A DNA stretch of 64,000 bases. It comes from Planctomycetota bacterium (GTDB lineage: Bacteria; Planctomycetota; UBA1135). The first letter of the stretch is position 1. Each line of letters starts with the position of its first letter. The notes beneath the pieces were generated by a model. That model searched no databases, had not been told where the DNA came from, and worked only from the letters and a program-made list of their open reading frames with translations. This document shows, piece by piece, positions 50,718 through 61,200 of this stretch. Both the position numbers and the translations under genes were made by a program. The stretch is taken from NCBI GenBank assembly GCA_004295085.1, contig SHNF01000011.1, forward strand, positions 124,001 through 188,000, in the 5' to 3' direction.

Positions 50718-52246
50718 GCGCCGCGCGGCGCGCGCTGATCGAAGGCGCGGCGCCGGCCCAGGCTGACCCAGGGCGAGGCGCCGGCCGCCGTGGCCGGCGG
50801 CACGCCGCGCACAGCGACGTGCTGGCGATGCAGCGCCGCGGCGATGGCGGCGACGGTTTCCAGGTCGTCGGGCAGATCGGGCGGATGCTCGCGCGGCGCC
50901 TGCAGGAGGCGCTCCAGCGTGCCGGTGTCGTAATCGGCGCGCCGGAACTCGCCGCTGCGCAGGGCGCGCAGCGCCACGCCGGCCGAGGTCACCACGCCGC
51001 CCACGTGCAGCTCGGCCAGGGCGCGCAGCATGCGCCGCCGCGCCAGCTCGCGGTCAGGGCCCCAGGTGATGAGCTTGCCCAGCATGGAGTCGTAGTACGG
51101 CGTCACCTCCATGCCGGAGTAGGCGGCCGAGTCGATGCGCACGCCAGGGCCGCCGGGCAGGCGCAGGTTGCGCAGCCGGCCGAGGGAGGGCGCGAAGCCG
51201 CGGTCCGGATCCTCGGCGTTGAGCCGCACCTCGATCGCATGGCCCTGCGGCGCCAGGTCCTCGGGCAGGCCCAGCGGCTCTCCGGCCGCCACCCGGATCA
51301 TCTGCTCCACCAGGTCCACGCCGTAAATCTCCTCGGTGATGGCGTGCTCCACCTGCAGGCGCGTGTTCATCTCCAGGAAGTAGAAGCGGCCGTCGCTCCA
51401 CAGGAATTCCACCGTGCCGGCGCTGCGGTAGCCCACGGCCCGCGCGGCGGCCACGGCGGCGGCGCCCATGCGTGTGCGCGTGTCCGCGTCCAGCCAGGCC
51501 GCCGGCGCTTCCTCGATCAGCTTCTGATGGCGCCGCTGGATGCTGCACTCGCGCTCGCCCAGGTGCAGCACGCGCCCGCCGGCGTCGGCGAGCACCTGGA
51601 TCTCGACGTGGCGCGGCCGCTCCAGGAATTTCTCCAGGTACAGGCGCCCGTCGCCGAAGGCGCTGGCGGACTCGCCCGCGGCCGTGGCGAAGGCGGAGTC
51701 CATCTCCGCGGCGCGGCGCACGATGCGGATGCCCTTGCCGCCGCCTCCGGCGGCCGCCTTGAGCATGACCGGATACCCCATCGCGGCGGCGGCGCGCGCC
51801 GCGTCCGCGGCGCCGGCCACCGGCGCGCTCGTGCCCGGCACCACCGGCACCCCGGCCGCGAGCATGTGTGCGCGCGCCTCCAGCTTGTCGCCCATGGCGC
51901 GCATGGCCGGCGCCGGCGGGCCGATGAACACCAGGCCGGCATCGGCCACCGCGCGCGCGAACTCCGCGTTCTCCGCCAGGAAGCCGAAGCCCGGGTGCAC
52001 CGCCTGCGCGCCGCTGCGCCGGGCGATGTCGAGGATCTTGTCGGCGCGCAGGTAGGAATCCCGGGGCGCCGCGCCGCCCAGGGCGTAGGCCGCGTGCGCA
52101 TAGCGCACGTGCAGCGCGTTGCGGTCCGGATCGGAATAGACCGCCACCGTCTGGATGCCGAGGTCGCGGCATGTGCGCTGCACGCGCAGCGCGATCTCGC
52201 CGCGGTTGGCGATGAGGATCTTCCCGAACGGCGGGCGCGGCTCCAC
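50714..52246 (-). CDS. Biotin carboxylase subunit of acyl-CoA carboxylase
   Basis: 510 residues from a GTG two bases after the carboxyltransferase stop. ILIANRGEIALRVQRTC, then GGGGKGIRIV (ATP-grasp loop) and EMNTRLQVEHAITEE with ERECSIQRRHQKLIEEAP are definitive for biotin carboxylase. It carboxylates biotin with ATP and bicarbonate. After about 450 the end is extended compared with AccC, as in the alpha subunits of propionyl-CoA carboxylases, though the carrier domain is a separate gene here. Context (epimerase, mutase) favours propionyl-CoA as substrate of the complex. Confidence 0.93.
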   Translation of the reverse strand: MEPRPPFGKILIANRGEIALRVQRTCRDLGIQTVAVYSDPDRNALHVRYAHAAYALGGAAPRDSYLRADKILDIARRSGAQAVHPGFGFLAENAEFARAVADAGLVFIGPPAPAMRAMGDKLEARAHMLAAGVPVVPGTSAPVAGAADAARAAAAMGYPVMLKAAAGGGGKGIRIVRRAAEMDSAFATAAGESASAFGDGRLYLEKFLERPRHVEIQVLADAGGRVLHLGERECSIQRRHQKLIEEAPAAWLDADTRTRMGAAAVAAARAVGYRSAGTVEFLWSDGRFYFLEMNTRLQVEHAITEEIYGVDLVEQMIRVAAGEPLGLPEDLAPQGHAIEVRLNAEDPDRGFAPSLGRLRNLRLPGGPGVRIDSAAYSGMEVTPYYDSMLGKLITWGPDRELARRRMLRALAELHVGGVVTSAGVALRALRSGEFRRADYDTGTLERLLQAPREHPPDLPDDLETVAAIAAALHRQHVAVRGVPPATAAGASPWVSLGRRRAFDQRAPRGA

Positions 52247-52248
52247 GG

Positions 52249-53796
52249 CTACAGCGGCATGCAGCCGTGCTTCTTGGGCGGGTTCAGGTCGCGCTTGGTG
52301 TGCAGCACGCCGAGCGCGCGGATCAGGCGCGGGCGCGTCTCGCGCGGGCGGATGACGTCGTCCACGTAGCCGCGCTCCGCCGCGATCCAGGGATTGGCGA
52401 AGCGCTGCTGGTACTCGGCGATCTTGCGCTGCTCCAGCTCCTCCGGGTCCGCGGCCGCCTGGATCTCCTTGCGGAAGATGATGCGGGCCGCCCCTTCCGC
52501 CCCCATGACCGCGATCTGCGCGCTCGGCCAGGCCACGTTGTAGTCGCCGCGAATGTGCTTGCTGCTGAGCACGCAGTACGCGCCCCCGTAGGCCTTGCGC
52601 GTGATCACGGTCAGCTTGGGCACCGTGGCCTCGCAGTACGCGTACAGGAGCTTCGCGCCGTGGCGGATGATGCCGCCGTGCTCCTGGGCCTTGCCCGGCA
52701 GGAACCCCGGCACGTCCTCGAAGGTCACCAGCGGGATGTTGAAGGCGTCGCAGAAGCGCACGAAGCGCGCGCCCTTCACGCTGGCGTCGATGTCCAGCAC
52801 GCCCGCCAGCACCGCCGGCTGGTTGGCCACGATGCCGACCACGCGCCCGCCGAGCCGCGCGAAGCCCACCACGATGTTGCGCGCGAAGTCCTTGTGCACC
52901 TCCAGGAAGTCGCCCTGGTCCACCACGCTCCGGATGGCGTCCTTGCTGTCGTAAGGCTGCTGCACCGCGTCCGGCACCAGCGCGTCCAGTGCCGGGTCCT
53001 CGCGGTCCGGCGGGTCGTCGTTGGGCAGCAGCGGCGCGTCCTCGGCGTTGTTCAGCGGCAGGAACCCGAGCAGGCGGCGGATCTGCGCCATGCACTCCGC
53101 GTCGTCGCCGGCGGTGAAGTGGCTGACGCCGCTGACGCGGGCGTGCACCTCGGCCCCGCCCAGCTCCTCGCTGCTCACCTTCTCCTTGGTGACCGCCTCC
53201 ACCACCTCCGGCCCGGTGATGTGCATGACCGAGGTGCCCTCGACCATGAAGACGAAGTCGGTCAGCGCCGGGGAATACACCGCGCCGCCGGCGCAAGGGC
53301 CCAGGATGGCCGAGATCTGCGGCACCACGCCGCTGGCCAGTGTGTTGCGCAGGAACAGGTCGCTGTAGCCGGCCAGCGACACCACGCCCTCCTGGATGCG
53401 GGCGCCGCCCGAGTCGTTCAGCCCGACCACCGGGATGCCGAGCTTCATGGCCAGGTCCAGGACCTTGCAGATCTTCGCGGCGTTGGACTCGCTCAAGCTG
53501 CCGCCGAACACGGTGAAGTCCTGGGCGTACACCGCCACCGGCCGCCCGTGCACCCGGCCCGTGCCGGTGACGCAGCCGTCGCCGGGCGGCTTGTGCTCGG
53601 CCATGCCGAAGGCGTCGCAGCGGTGCGTCACGAATGCGTCCCGCTCCTCGAACGAGCTCTGATCCAGCAGCAGCTCCAGCCGCTCCCGAGCCGTGAGCTT
53701 GCCGCGGGCGTGCTGCGCGGCCACGCGCTCGGCGCCGCCGCCGGCGGCGGACTGCGCGCGCAGCTGCTGCAGCCGCTCGGTCACCTCGCGGCTCAT
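52249..53796 (-). CDS. pccB: Propionyl/methylmalonyl-CoA carboxylase carboxyltransferase subunit
   Basis: 515 residues, usual length. [14 protein letters not shown] and [18 protein letters not shown] are the N-terminal CoA-binding oxyanion loops, and [29 protein letters not shown] with [18 protein letters not shown] the C-terminal ones. It moves the carboxyl from biotin to propionyl-CoA, giving methylmalonyl-CoA. The start overlaps the epimerase stop by four bases, so epimerase, carboxyltransferase, carboxylase and carrier form one transcript in that order. Confidence 0.93.
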   Translation of the reverse strand: MSREVTERLQQLRAQSAAGGGAERVAAQHARGKLTARERLELLLDQSSFEERDAFVTHRCDAFGMAEHKPPGDGCVTGTGRVHGRPVAVYAQDFTVFGGSLSESNAAKICKVLDLAMKLGIPVVGLNDSGGARIQEGVVSLAGYSDLFLRNTLASGVVPQISAILGPCAGGAVYSPALTDFVFMVEGTSVMHITGPEVVEAVTKEKVSSEELGGAEVHARVSGVSHFTAGDDAECMAQIRRLLGFLPLNNAEDAPLLPNDDPPDREDPALDALVPDAVQQPYDSKDAIRSVVDQGDFLEVHKDFARNIVVGFARLGGRVVGIVANQPAVLAGVLDIDASVKGARFVRFCDAFNIPLVTFEDVPGFLPGKAQEHGGIIRHGAKLLYAYCEATVPKLTVITRKAYGGAYCVLSSKHIRGDYNVAWPSAQIAVMGAEGAARIIFRKEIQAAADPEELEQRKIAEYQQRFANPWIAAERGYVDDVIRPRETRPRLIRALGVLHTKRDLNPPKKHGCMPL

Positions 53797-54203
53797 TCCC
53801 CGCCCTCCACCAGCTCGGCCAGCACCCCGCCGGCCGCGGACGGGTGCAGAAACGCGATGCGCGTGCCATGCGCCCCGGCGCGCGGCTGCTCGTCGATCAC
53901 GCGCAGGCCCCGGGCCTTGACGCCCTCCAGGGCCGCGCCGACGTCCTCCACCGCCAGCGCCAGGTGGTGCAGGCCAGGCCCGCGTTTCGCGAGGAACTTC
54001 CCGACCGGGCTGTCCGGGCTGAGCGGCCGCATCAGCTCGATGCGAGTCTCCCCCGCGTACAGCATCTGCACTTCGACGCCCTGGTCGGCCACCACCTCGC
54101 GCACACCCACCCGCAGGCCCAGAGCGTCCCGCCACAGCGCGGTGGCGGCGTCCAGGTCCTCGACCGCGATGGCGACGTGGTCAATGCCGAGCGGGTTACG
54201 CAT
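53793..54203 (-). CDS. Methylmalonyl-CoA epimerase
   Basis: 136 residues of vicinal-oxygen-chelate fold. [31 protein letters not shown] and [14 protein letters not shown] supply the His/Glu metal ligands, and LAELVEG the last one. It inverts (S)-methylmalonyl-CoA to the (R) form needed by the mutase. First gene of the carboxylase operon; I chose the ATG at 54203 as it stands just before the conserved fold. Confidence 0.9.
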   Translation of the reverse strand: MRNPLGIDHVAIAVEDLDAATALWRDALGLRVGVREVVADQGVEVQMLYAGETRIELMRPLSPDSPVGKFLAKRGPGLHHLALAVEDVGAALEGVKARGLRVIDEQPRAGAHGTRIAFLHPSAAGGVLAELVEGGE

Positions 54204-54484
54204 GCACGCCGGGGGAGTATAGGCTTGGCGTGTCACGTCCGCTCCTCGCGGCGCGCGCACGCTCGGCTACCGTAGATTCGGCTTGCTGGCAGCATGCGCG
54301 CGGACCATGTGCGCGGACCTGCGCGAGCCCATCCAGCGTTAACCAGTTCCCGCGCCCGCTCATGCCGTTTCAATTCGTCTTGCTCCGCCGCGCGGAACGC
54401 GCGCTGCCTACCAGACCCCTGCGGCGGATGGCCTGAGCGGTAGCGTGAAACCCAATGAGGCGTTTCCTCGGCAAGCGCCGCCGG
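54204..54484. other. Gene-free gap
   Basis: 281 bases between the starts and ends of two minus-strand genes. It holds the promoter of the epimerase operon near its left end and a nine-base direct repeat GCGCGGACC (about 54297 and 54312). No tRNA, small ORF with ribosome-binding site or terminator was convincing. Confidence 0.5.
54216..54221 (-). promoter_or_regulatory. TATACT, likely -10 of the carboxylase operon
   Basis: TATACT on the minus strand, followed by CCCCCGG, ends 12 bases before the epimerase ATG. The same TATACT-CC form occurs before the Rieske gene. The message would have a leader of only about six bases. Confidence 0.4.
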
Positions 54485-55870
54485 CTAGCGCGCGGAAGGA
54501 CGGCTGCGCGCGCTGAATTCGAAAGCGCCGAGGTCCGCGGTCGCGTCCTGCGGCCGCGGCCACGACCGACCGGGCGCCAGGTATTCGAACACGACGGCGT
54601 GCTCGGGCAGCGCGGCCGCCGCCAGGGCGGTGCCGGCGTCGCGGCAGGGTGAAACCGGAAGCAGGCTGAAGTCCTGAGTTCCGAACCTGCGGAAGCCGGG
54701 AACCAGACCGTACACGCCGCCGCCGTGGTCCACCAGGGTGCCGTCGAAGGAGCTGAAGCTGGTGTGCCAGCCCTGGCTCAGCCAGTTGTTCCAGAGATCC
54801 AGGATGCCGCTGGAGTCGAGCAGCGCCAGCCGGCTGCCGCCCGCGAGCGCGTACACGACGTTGTTGCGGCAATCAGCGCTCTCCTGGTTGGTGGACAGGC
54901 GGAACAGTGTGGTGTTGCCACTGCGCGTGGAGACGACGGTGTTGTGGTAGAAGTGCAGTGTGCCCTTGCGATACTGGGACGTGATCCCGGAGTCGCCGCC
55001 GTAGTGGCAGATCTGGCTGTTGCCGGCGCCGTCGGGCTCGACCAGGACGTTGCCGTACACGAAGGTCGCGCGGTACTCGGGCAGGTTGATGACGAAGGAA
55101 TAGTCGCTGTCCACGAGGTCGAGCTGGCGGTTGCCGCTCTCGATCCAGTTGTAGCGGATGACGGTGCCGGCGGAGCGGTCCTTCAGGTTGTTGCCCGGGC
55201 AGTTGGCGCGCAAGGGTCCGAAGCAGTTGAACTGGAAGGTGATGCGCTGCGCCTCGGTGTAGTTGTTGTGCTCGTAGATCGAGCCTTCGATGCCGTTGGC
55301 GTGGATCTCGCAGCCTTCGACCAGCACGTCTTCGCTGTTGGCGGCGGTGAAGAAGCCGTTGCCGCAGTCGTGGAGCACGCAGTCGCGCACCTCCAGGAAC
55401 TCGACCTTCTCGACGTAGATGGCCGCGGCATTGCTGAGATAGCGGGTGAGGCCGTTGCGCCCGGTGAAGGTGTACGGCGGGCGCGCGCTGCGGATCTCCA
55501 GGCCCTCGATGCGGATGTAGGCGGGCGTGGTGTCCGGAGGCGAGTTGGCGCCCCCCACCTTGATGACGCCACGGTCCTCGTTCCAGTAGTTGAGCTGGGG
55601 GCGCGTGGTGGCGTCGCGGCCGTCGATGACCGGGAGTTGTCCCTCAGGTCCCGGGACGCCGCGCACGCGGATCCAGGCGCCGGCGGCGCCGCGCCGCCCG
55701 ATCACCCACTTCTCCGCGTAAGGAGCCGGCCGCCAGTGGATCGCCACCGTGTCGCCCGGCTGCAGCGACTCCCAGGGCACCGCGCCGATGCTGGCATAGG
55801 GCTGGCCGGGTCCGACGTCGTAGGTGCTGCCCTGGGCGCCGGCGAGCAGGAACAGGCCGAGGAGATGCAT
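54485..55870 (-). CDS. Secreted right-handed parallel beta-helix protein
   Basis: 461 residues with a signal peptide (LLGLFLLAGAQG). From about 70 on, short strands recur every 20-25 residues: YIRIEGLEIRSA, FLEVRDCVLHDCGNGFF, DVLVEGCEIHANG, FVYGNVLVEPDG, LHFYHNTVVSTRSG, DCRNNVVYALAG, LDLWNNWLSQG. This is the pectate-lyase-like beta-helix with asparagine ladders, used by polysaccharide lyases and by many surface proteins. No lyase catalytic triad can be pointed to. Cysteine is present in pairs that may form disulfides. Confidence 0.8.
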   Translation of the reverse strand: MHLLGLFLLAGAQGSTYDVGPGQPYASIGAVPWESLQPGDTVAIHWRPAPYAEKWVIGRRGAAGAWIRVRGVPGPEGQLPVIDGRDATTRPQLNYWNEDRGVIKVGGANSPPDTTPAYIRIEGLEIRSARPPYTFTGRNGLTRYLSNAAAIYVEKVEFLEVRDCVLHDCGNGFFTAANSEDVLVEGCEIHANGIEGSIYEHNNYTEAQRITFQFNCFGPLRANCPGNNLKDRSAGTVIRYNWIESGNRQLDLVDSDYSFVINLPEYRATFVYGNVLVEPDGAGNSQICHYGGDSGITSQYRKGTLHFYHNTVVSTRSGNTTLFRLSTNQESADCRNNVVYALAGGSRLALLDSSGILDLWNNWLSQGWHTSFSSFDGTLVDHGGGVYGLVPGFRRFGTQDFSLLPVSPCRDAGTALAAAALPEHAVVFEYLAPGRSWPRPQDATADLGAFEFSARSRPSAR

Positions 55871-55916
55871 GCGGCCAGCCTAGGCCCTGGGCGTGCGGGC
55901 GCGCCGTCCGTAGGCG

Positions 55917-57248
55917 TCAGTAGTCGCGGCGGCGGAACTGCCAGACGCCGAGGCCCAGCATGCCCAGGGCGAACAAGGCCGTGGTGCCCAGGGAGAACAC
56001 CCAGTCCACCTCCGGCACCTGGTGCGAGAAGCGCAGCTCCCAGGCCTGCTCCGACAACAGGCCGCGCGAGACCATCCAGGCGTTCAGGTCGCCGAGATCG
56101 GAGACCTTGGGCAGCACGGTGTAGACGGCGTCGAGGACCTGGCGCAGGCCGGAAGGCCCCTCGCCCACCGTCATGTCCAGGACCTGGCGCGTGGTGGCCA
56201 CCGCGGAACCGGCGCCCCACACGCCCACGGCCGCCAGCGCCGACAAGGTGCCGGAACGGGTCAGGACGGCCACCGGCACGGCCACCGCGTACAGGACCGC
56301 GAAGCCGAACACGAGCGTGAGGATGCAGGCGAGATAGCCCAGGCTGGCGAAGTCCGTGCGCACGGCGAACGCCAGCCAGGTGCCGCCGAACAGCAGCAGG
56401 CCGAACAGGAATACGAAGCCGATGCCGCCGGAGTACTTGTACAGCAGCAGGCGGCTGCGTCCGATCGGCCGCGCCAGCATCAGATCCAGCGTGCCCTTCT
56501 GCAGCAGGCTGGGAAGGAAGCCCGCGCTCACCAGCAGCGCCACCAGCAGGCCGATGAAGCCGGCGAAGGTGTTGGCCAGCCCGGTCTGGAACATCACCAT
56601 CATCTCGGCGGCGCTGAACTCGCCCGTGGGGAACTCCCACAGGCCGAACAGCAGGCTGACGGCATGGCCGCCTTCGACCTCCTCGTCCCGCGCGGAGCGC
56701 ACGGCCACCCGGTACACCGGGCCGCCGTCCCGCTCGCCCTGCTCGGCCACGTGCACGTGGTCGTAGCCAAAGGCCCGGAAGCGCTGCTCCAGGAAAGACC
56801 GGCGCTCCGGCGCGCCGACCGGAGGCAGGGGCTCCGGATCCTGTTCTTCTTCGTCCACGAACAGGCGCCGGGCCGCACGCTGCTGCTCGTGACGCTGCCA
56901 GCTCTGCACCATGGTGTCCAGGTCGGCCGGCGCGAGAAAGCGCACCTCGATCCAATGCCCGCCCTCGAGCTCCGGCGGCAAGCCGTCCCCGGCGCGGACG
57001 GCGGAGGCCGCGGAGAGCTCGAAGCTGCCGCCGCCGTGGCTGGAGCTGGTGCTGCTGCCCATGCGCAGCGTCAGCTGGTCGAGCTCGCGCGCCCGCTCCT
57101 CCAGCACGTCGGCCGCCGTGCGCACGTGGAACGCGATGCTGAAGCAGGCCAGGGTGAACAGCAGCGCGAACGCCGACAGCACCTGGAAGGCGCGCCGGTC
57201 CCAGGCCTCGGCCAGCGCATCGCGGAATACGGCCAGCCACACCCTCAC
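55917..57248 (-). CDS. ABC transporter permease with large periplasmic insertion
   Basis: 443 residues from a GTG that overlaps the ATPase stop (GTGA). One membrane helix near 20-40 is followed by a large soluble insert (about 50-220, acidic and rich in Arg/Glu: EEEQDPEPLPPVGAPERRSF), then five or six helices (FQTGLANTFAGFIGLLVALL and onward) with LLQKGTLDLMLARPIGR, the coupling-helix region of ABC-2-type permeases. The end QFRRRDY is basic. Together with the ATPase it forms an exporter or a membrane-remodelling pump. The substrate is unknown. Confidence 0.8.
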   Translation of the reverse strand: MRVWLAVFRDALAEAWDRRAFQVLSAFALLFTLACFSIAFHVRTAADVLEERARELDQLTLRMGSSTSSSHGGGSFELSAASAVRAGDGLPPELEGGHWIEVRFLAPADLDTMVQSWQRHEQQRAARRLFVDEEEQDPEPLPPVGAPERRSFLEQRFRAFGYDHVHVAEQGERDGGPVYRVAVRSARDEEVEGGHAVSLLFGLWEFPTGEFSAAEMMVMFQTGLANTFAGFIGLLVALLVSAGFLPSLLQKGTLDLMLARPIGRSRLLLYKYSGGIGFVFLFGLLLFGGTWLAFAVRTDFASLGYLACILTLVFGFAVLYAVAVPVAVLTRSGTLSALAAVGVWGAGSAVATTRQVLDMTVGEGPSGLRQVLDAVYTVLPKVSDLGDLNAWMVSRGLLSEQAWELRFSHQVPEVDWVFSLGTTALFALGMLGLGVWQFRRRDY

Positions 57249-58165
57249 GCGCCGGCCTCCAGGGTCTGCAGGAACACCTCCTCGAGGGACAGGCGCTTGC
57301 CCGCGAGCCCGCGGATGCCGACACCGCGCGCGCGCAGCAGGTCCACCACCCGGTCCACGTCCGGCTCGCGCTCCACGCTGACCTCGACGCCGCCGGGGAA
57401 GGCCTCCACGGCCACCACCAGCGCGCGCAGCTGCTCGAGCAGCTCCGGCGTCGGCGGTGGGGCGGTCTCGATGCGGAACACGTTGCCGGCGCGCGTCAGC
57501 GCATCCAGCGTGCCTTCGCGCACCAGCAGCCCCCCTTCCAGGATGCCCACGCGGTCGCACACGCGCTCCACCTCGCTGAGCAGGTGCGAGTTGAGGAAGA
57601 TGGTCCTGTCCTGCTGCTTGAGGCGTTCCAGCAGGGCGCGGATCTCGGCCCGGCCCACCGGGTCCACGCCGTCCGTCGGCTCGTCCAGGAACAGGATCCG
57701 GGGATCCCCGACCAGGGCCTGCGCCAGGCCCAGGCGTTGCTTCATCCCCTTGGAATAACCGCGGACCTTGCGCCCGGCCGCGGCCGTCAGGCCGACCAGC
57801 TCGAGCAGCTCCGGGACGCGCCGGCGCAAGGTGGCGGACGCGACGCCGGCCATGGCCCCGTGCAGGCGCAGCGCGCTTTCGCCGGTCTGGTACTCCGGAA
57901 AGCGGTGGTCCTCGGGCAGGTAGCCCACCGGCCGGCGCGCCTGCGGCCTCCCGGACGGCTGGTCCAGGATGCGGCCCTCACCTGCGTCCGCGCGCACGAT
58001 GTCGAGCAGGATCTTGATCAGGGTGGTCTTGCCGGCGCCGTTGCGGCCGAGCAGGCCGTAGATCTCGCCGGGCCGGACCTGCAGGCTGACGCCGCGCAGC
58101 GCCTCCACGGCGCGCGCGCCGCGGCCGTAGCGCTTGCGCAGGCCGGCGGCCAGGATCGCGTCCAC
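57245..58165 (-). CDS. ABC transporter ATP-binding protein
   Basis: 306 residues. Walker A GLLGRNGAGKTTLIKIL, Q-loop VGYLPEDHRFP, signature YSKGMKQRLGLAQAL, Walker B RILFLDEPTDGVDP, then NSHLLSEVERVCDR. The extended C-terminal region (about 230-306) is the usual regulatory part of the ABC-2 class. It powers the permease encoded just after it. Confidence 0.93.
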   Translation of the reverse strand: MDAILAAGLRKRYGRGARAVEALRGVSLQVRPGEIYGLLGRNGAGKTTLIKILLDIVRADAGEGRILDQPSGRPQARRPVGYLPEDHRFPEYQTGESALRLHGAMAGVASATLRRRVPELLELVGLTAAAGRKVRGYSKGMKQRLGLAQALVGDPRILFLDEPTDGVDPVGRAEIRALLERLKQQDRTIFLNSHLLSEVERVCDRVGILEGGLLVREGTLDALTRAGNVFRIETAPPPTPELLEQLRALVVAVEAFPGGVEVSVEREPDVDRVVDLLRARGVGIRGLAGKRLSLEEVFLQTLEAGA

Positions 58166-58204
58166 GGCGGAGATCCTAGGCGCGCCGCCGGCCGCGGCGC
58201 GCGC

Positions 58205-61200
58205 TCACTCGCCGGCCGCAGCCGCGGTCGCGGGCGCGCCCGGGACGGCGCGGCGGCCGCGCGGCATGCCGGATTCCGGCTCCAGCAGGCGCAGATCGGA
58301 GACGGTCACGGTGATCGCGCCGTAGTCGTCCCGCGGCACGCCCTCCAGAAGATACGGCCCGGCGGTCAGCACCCAGGGGGCCAGGCGCCGGTACACCTGC
58401 GGGAACATGACGGTCTCGTACAGCGCGCTCGTGTCCTCGAAGGTCAGGAACAGCATCGGCTCGCCGCCACGGGTGTGCAGCGGCTTCTGGGTGACCTGCC
58501 AGCCGACCAGGCGCACGCGCCGGTTCAAGTGCTCGCGCAGGTCGCAGGCGCGGATGGCGCCGCTCGCGGCGATGCGCTCGCGGTACAGCTCCAGCGGATG
58601 GGCGCTCACCAGGAAGCCGAGCGCTTCCAGCTCCTGGCGCAGCAGCCGCTCGCGGCCGTACTCGGCGGTGGCGGGGGCCTGGGGCAGCGCGGACCGCGCC
58701 GCCCGGCCGGTGCCGAACAGCGTGCCGGTGCGGCGCAGCGGGTCGGCGTAGCGGCGCGCGTACAGCGCCGCCGCGCGCATGCGCTGCGCGCGCGGCATGC
58801 CGTCCGCCAGTGCGTCGCAGGCGCCGGCGCGCACCAGCGCCTCCAGCTCATCCGGCGCCGGGCGCACGCGCGCCAGCAAGTCGTCGAAGCCGGGGAACGG
58901 CCCCCCCGCCGTGCGCGCGGCCAGGATGGCCGCGCGCGTGGTCACGGACAGGCCGCGGATCTGGCGCAGGCCCACGCGGATGGCGCCGTCGCGGCCCTGG
59001 AAGCTGTCGCCGCTGCGGTTCACGCACGGCAGTTGCAGGCGCAGCCCCATGCGCACCGCCTCCGCCAGGTACGCGAAGGTGGAGTAGTAACCGCCGTAGT
59101 TGCCGAGCACCGCCGCCATGAACTCGGCCGGGTGATGCGCGCGCAGGTAGGCCGAGCGGTAGCTCACCTCGGCGTAGCTGGCCGAGTGGGCCTTGCAGAA
59201 GGAGTAGCCGCTGAAGGACTCGATCTGCCGCCACAGCTCCTCCGCCGTGGGGCGGTTCAGGCCGCGGGCCAGGGCTCCGCTCAGGAACTGCTGGTGGTAG
59301 GCCTCCAGCAGCGCCGCCGCGCGTTTGCGCGACATGGCCCGGCGCAGCCCGTCGGCGTCCTGCGGCGACATGCCGGCGACGGTCTCCGCCACCTTGAGCA
59401 CGTCCTCCTGGTACGCCATCACGCCGAAGGTCTCCCCCAGCAGGTGGCGCAGCTCCGGGTGCAGGTACCACGCGTCCCGGTGGCGGCCGGTGGCGCGCGC
59501 CTCGTGGAAGCGCTCCACGTAGGCCTGCATCATGCCCGAGGAGGCGATCCCGGGGCGGATGATGGAGGACGCGGCCACCAGCACCTCGAAGCTGCGGCAG
59601 CGCAGCTTCTGCAGCAGGCTGCGCATGGACGGCGACTCGATGTAGAAGCAGCCCATGGTGTCGCCGCGCTCGAGCAGCTCGCCGGTGCGCGCGTCGCGCT
59701 GCGGATCCAGGCGCGCGAAGTCGGGCCCGGATCCGCAGTTGCGCGCCACCGCCGCGGCGGCGTCGCGGATCACCGCCAGCCCCCGGTTGCCGAGCAGGTC
59801 GATCTTGGCCAGGCCCGCCTCCTCCACCGCGTACATGTCCCACTGGGTGATCACCACCAGCCCGTCGCCGGTCTCCTTGGCCGCGTGCTGCAGGGGCAGG
59901 CAGTCGGTGAGCACCCCCGGCGCGATGACCACGCCGCCGGCGTGGATGCCGAGGTGCCGCGGGAACTCCTGGATCTCGTCGGCGCGGCGCAGGATCGTGC
60001 GCCACGGCTCGGCGTCGAGCGGCAGGCGCGCGCACGCCGGCAGCCGGCGCAGGGCCGCGCCCGCCAGCTCGCCCTGGAAGTACCAGGGCAGGGCCCGGGT
60101 AATCGGGCCGATCTCGCTGGCGGGCACGCCCTCGGCCTTGGCCAGCTCGCGGATGGCGCCCCGGGCGCCGAAGCTGGCGTGCGTGCTGATCATGGCCACG
60201 CGCTCGCGCCCGAAGCAGCGGTACACGAAGTCCAGCACCGCGTCGCGCTCGTCCCAGGCGAAGTCCAGGTCGATGTCGGGCAGGTCGCTGCGGCCGGAGT
60301 TCAGGAAGCGCTCGAAATACAGCCCGTGGCGCAGCGGGTCCACGTGGGTGAAGCCGAGCAGGTAGCTCACCAGGCTGTTGGCTACCGAGCCGCGCCCGCA
60401 GTTCTGGATGCCTTGCTCCCGGGTCCAGCGCACGATATCGGACACGATGAGGAAGTAATCGGCAAAACCGAGCCGCGCGATCAAGTCCAGCTCCTTGCGC
60501 AACTGCCCGCGGTAGCGCGCGTCGGGCCCCGCCAGCCCGCGGCTGCGGCGCCCTTCTTCGCAGCGCCGCGCCAGCTCGGCCGCGGCGCTGGCGCCGCCGG
60601 GGAGCGGATAGCGCGGCAGGCGCTTGCGGTCGGTCGGGATGCGGCAGTCGCAGCGTTCCGCCAGCTCCACGGCGTTGCGCAGCGCCTGCGGCGCGTGCGC
60701 GTAGTCCACCGTCATCTCCGCCGGTCCTTTCAGCCAGGCATGCGGCGGCGCCAGCAGGCCCGGGTCCAGCCGCGAGCGCGTGGTGTTGCGCCCCATGCAC
60801 ACCAGCAGCGCGTGGCGCTCGAAGTCGGCAGGATCGGCGAAGGCGACGTCCGGGGCGGCGATGGGCGGCAGCTCCAGCTCCTCGGCCAGCAGCAGCTCGG
60901 CGCGGCCGAACGGCCCCGGGCGCAGCGCCACGTACAGGCCGCCCGGAGCGCCGCTCTCGCGCAGGGCCGCGAGCAGCGCGCCGTCGCGGCTGAGCACGGC
61001 GCAGCCGGCGTCGCTCTCGGCCAGCAGCCAGTCCTGGAGCTTGCGCGAGCGCCCCACGCCGCCCGCTTCCGCGGCGACGTGCTCCAGCTGGGCCCGGGTG
61101 CTGAGCCGGCACAAGGCGGCGTAGCCGCGCTGCTCCACGGCGATGAGCTGCGCTTCCACGCCTTCCACGCGCAGGCGCAGGCCCAGCAGCGGCTTGATCC

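Noticed and set aside
54204..54484. Possible tRNA or small RNA
   Set aside because: No cloverleaf with T-loop consensus and no clear hairpin plus T-run could be drawn.
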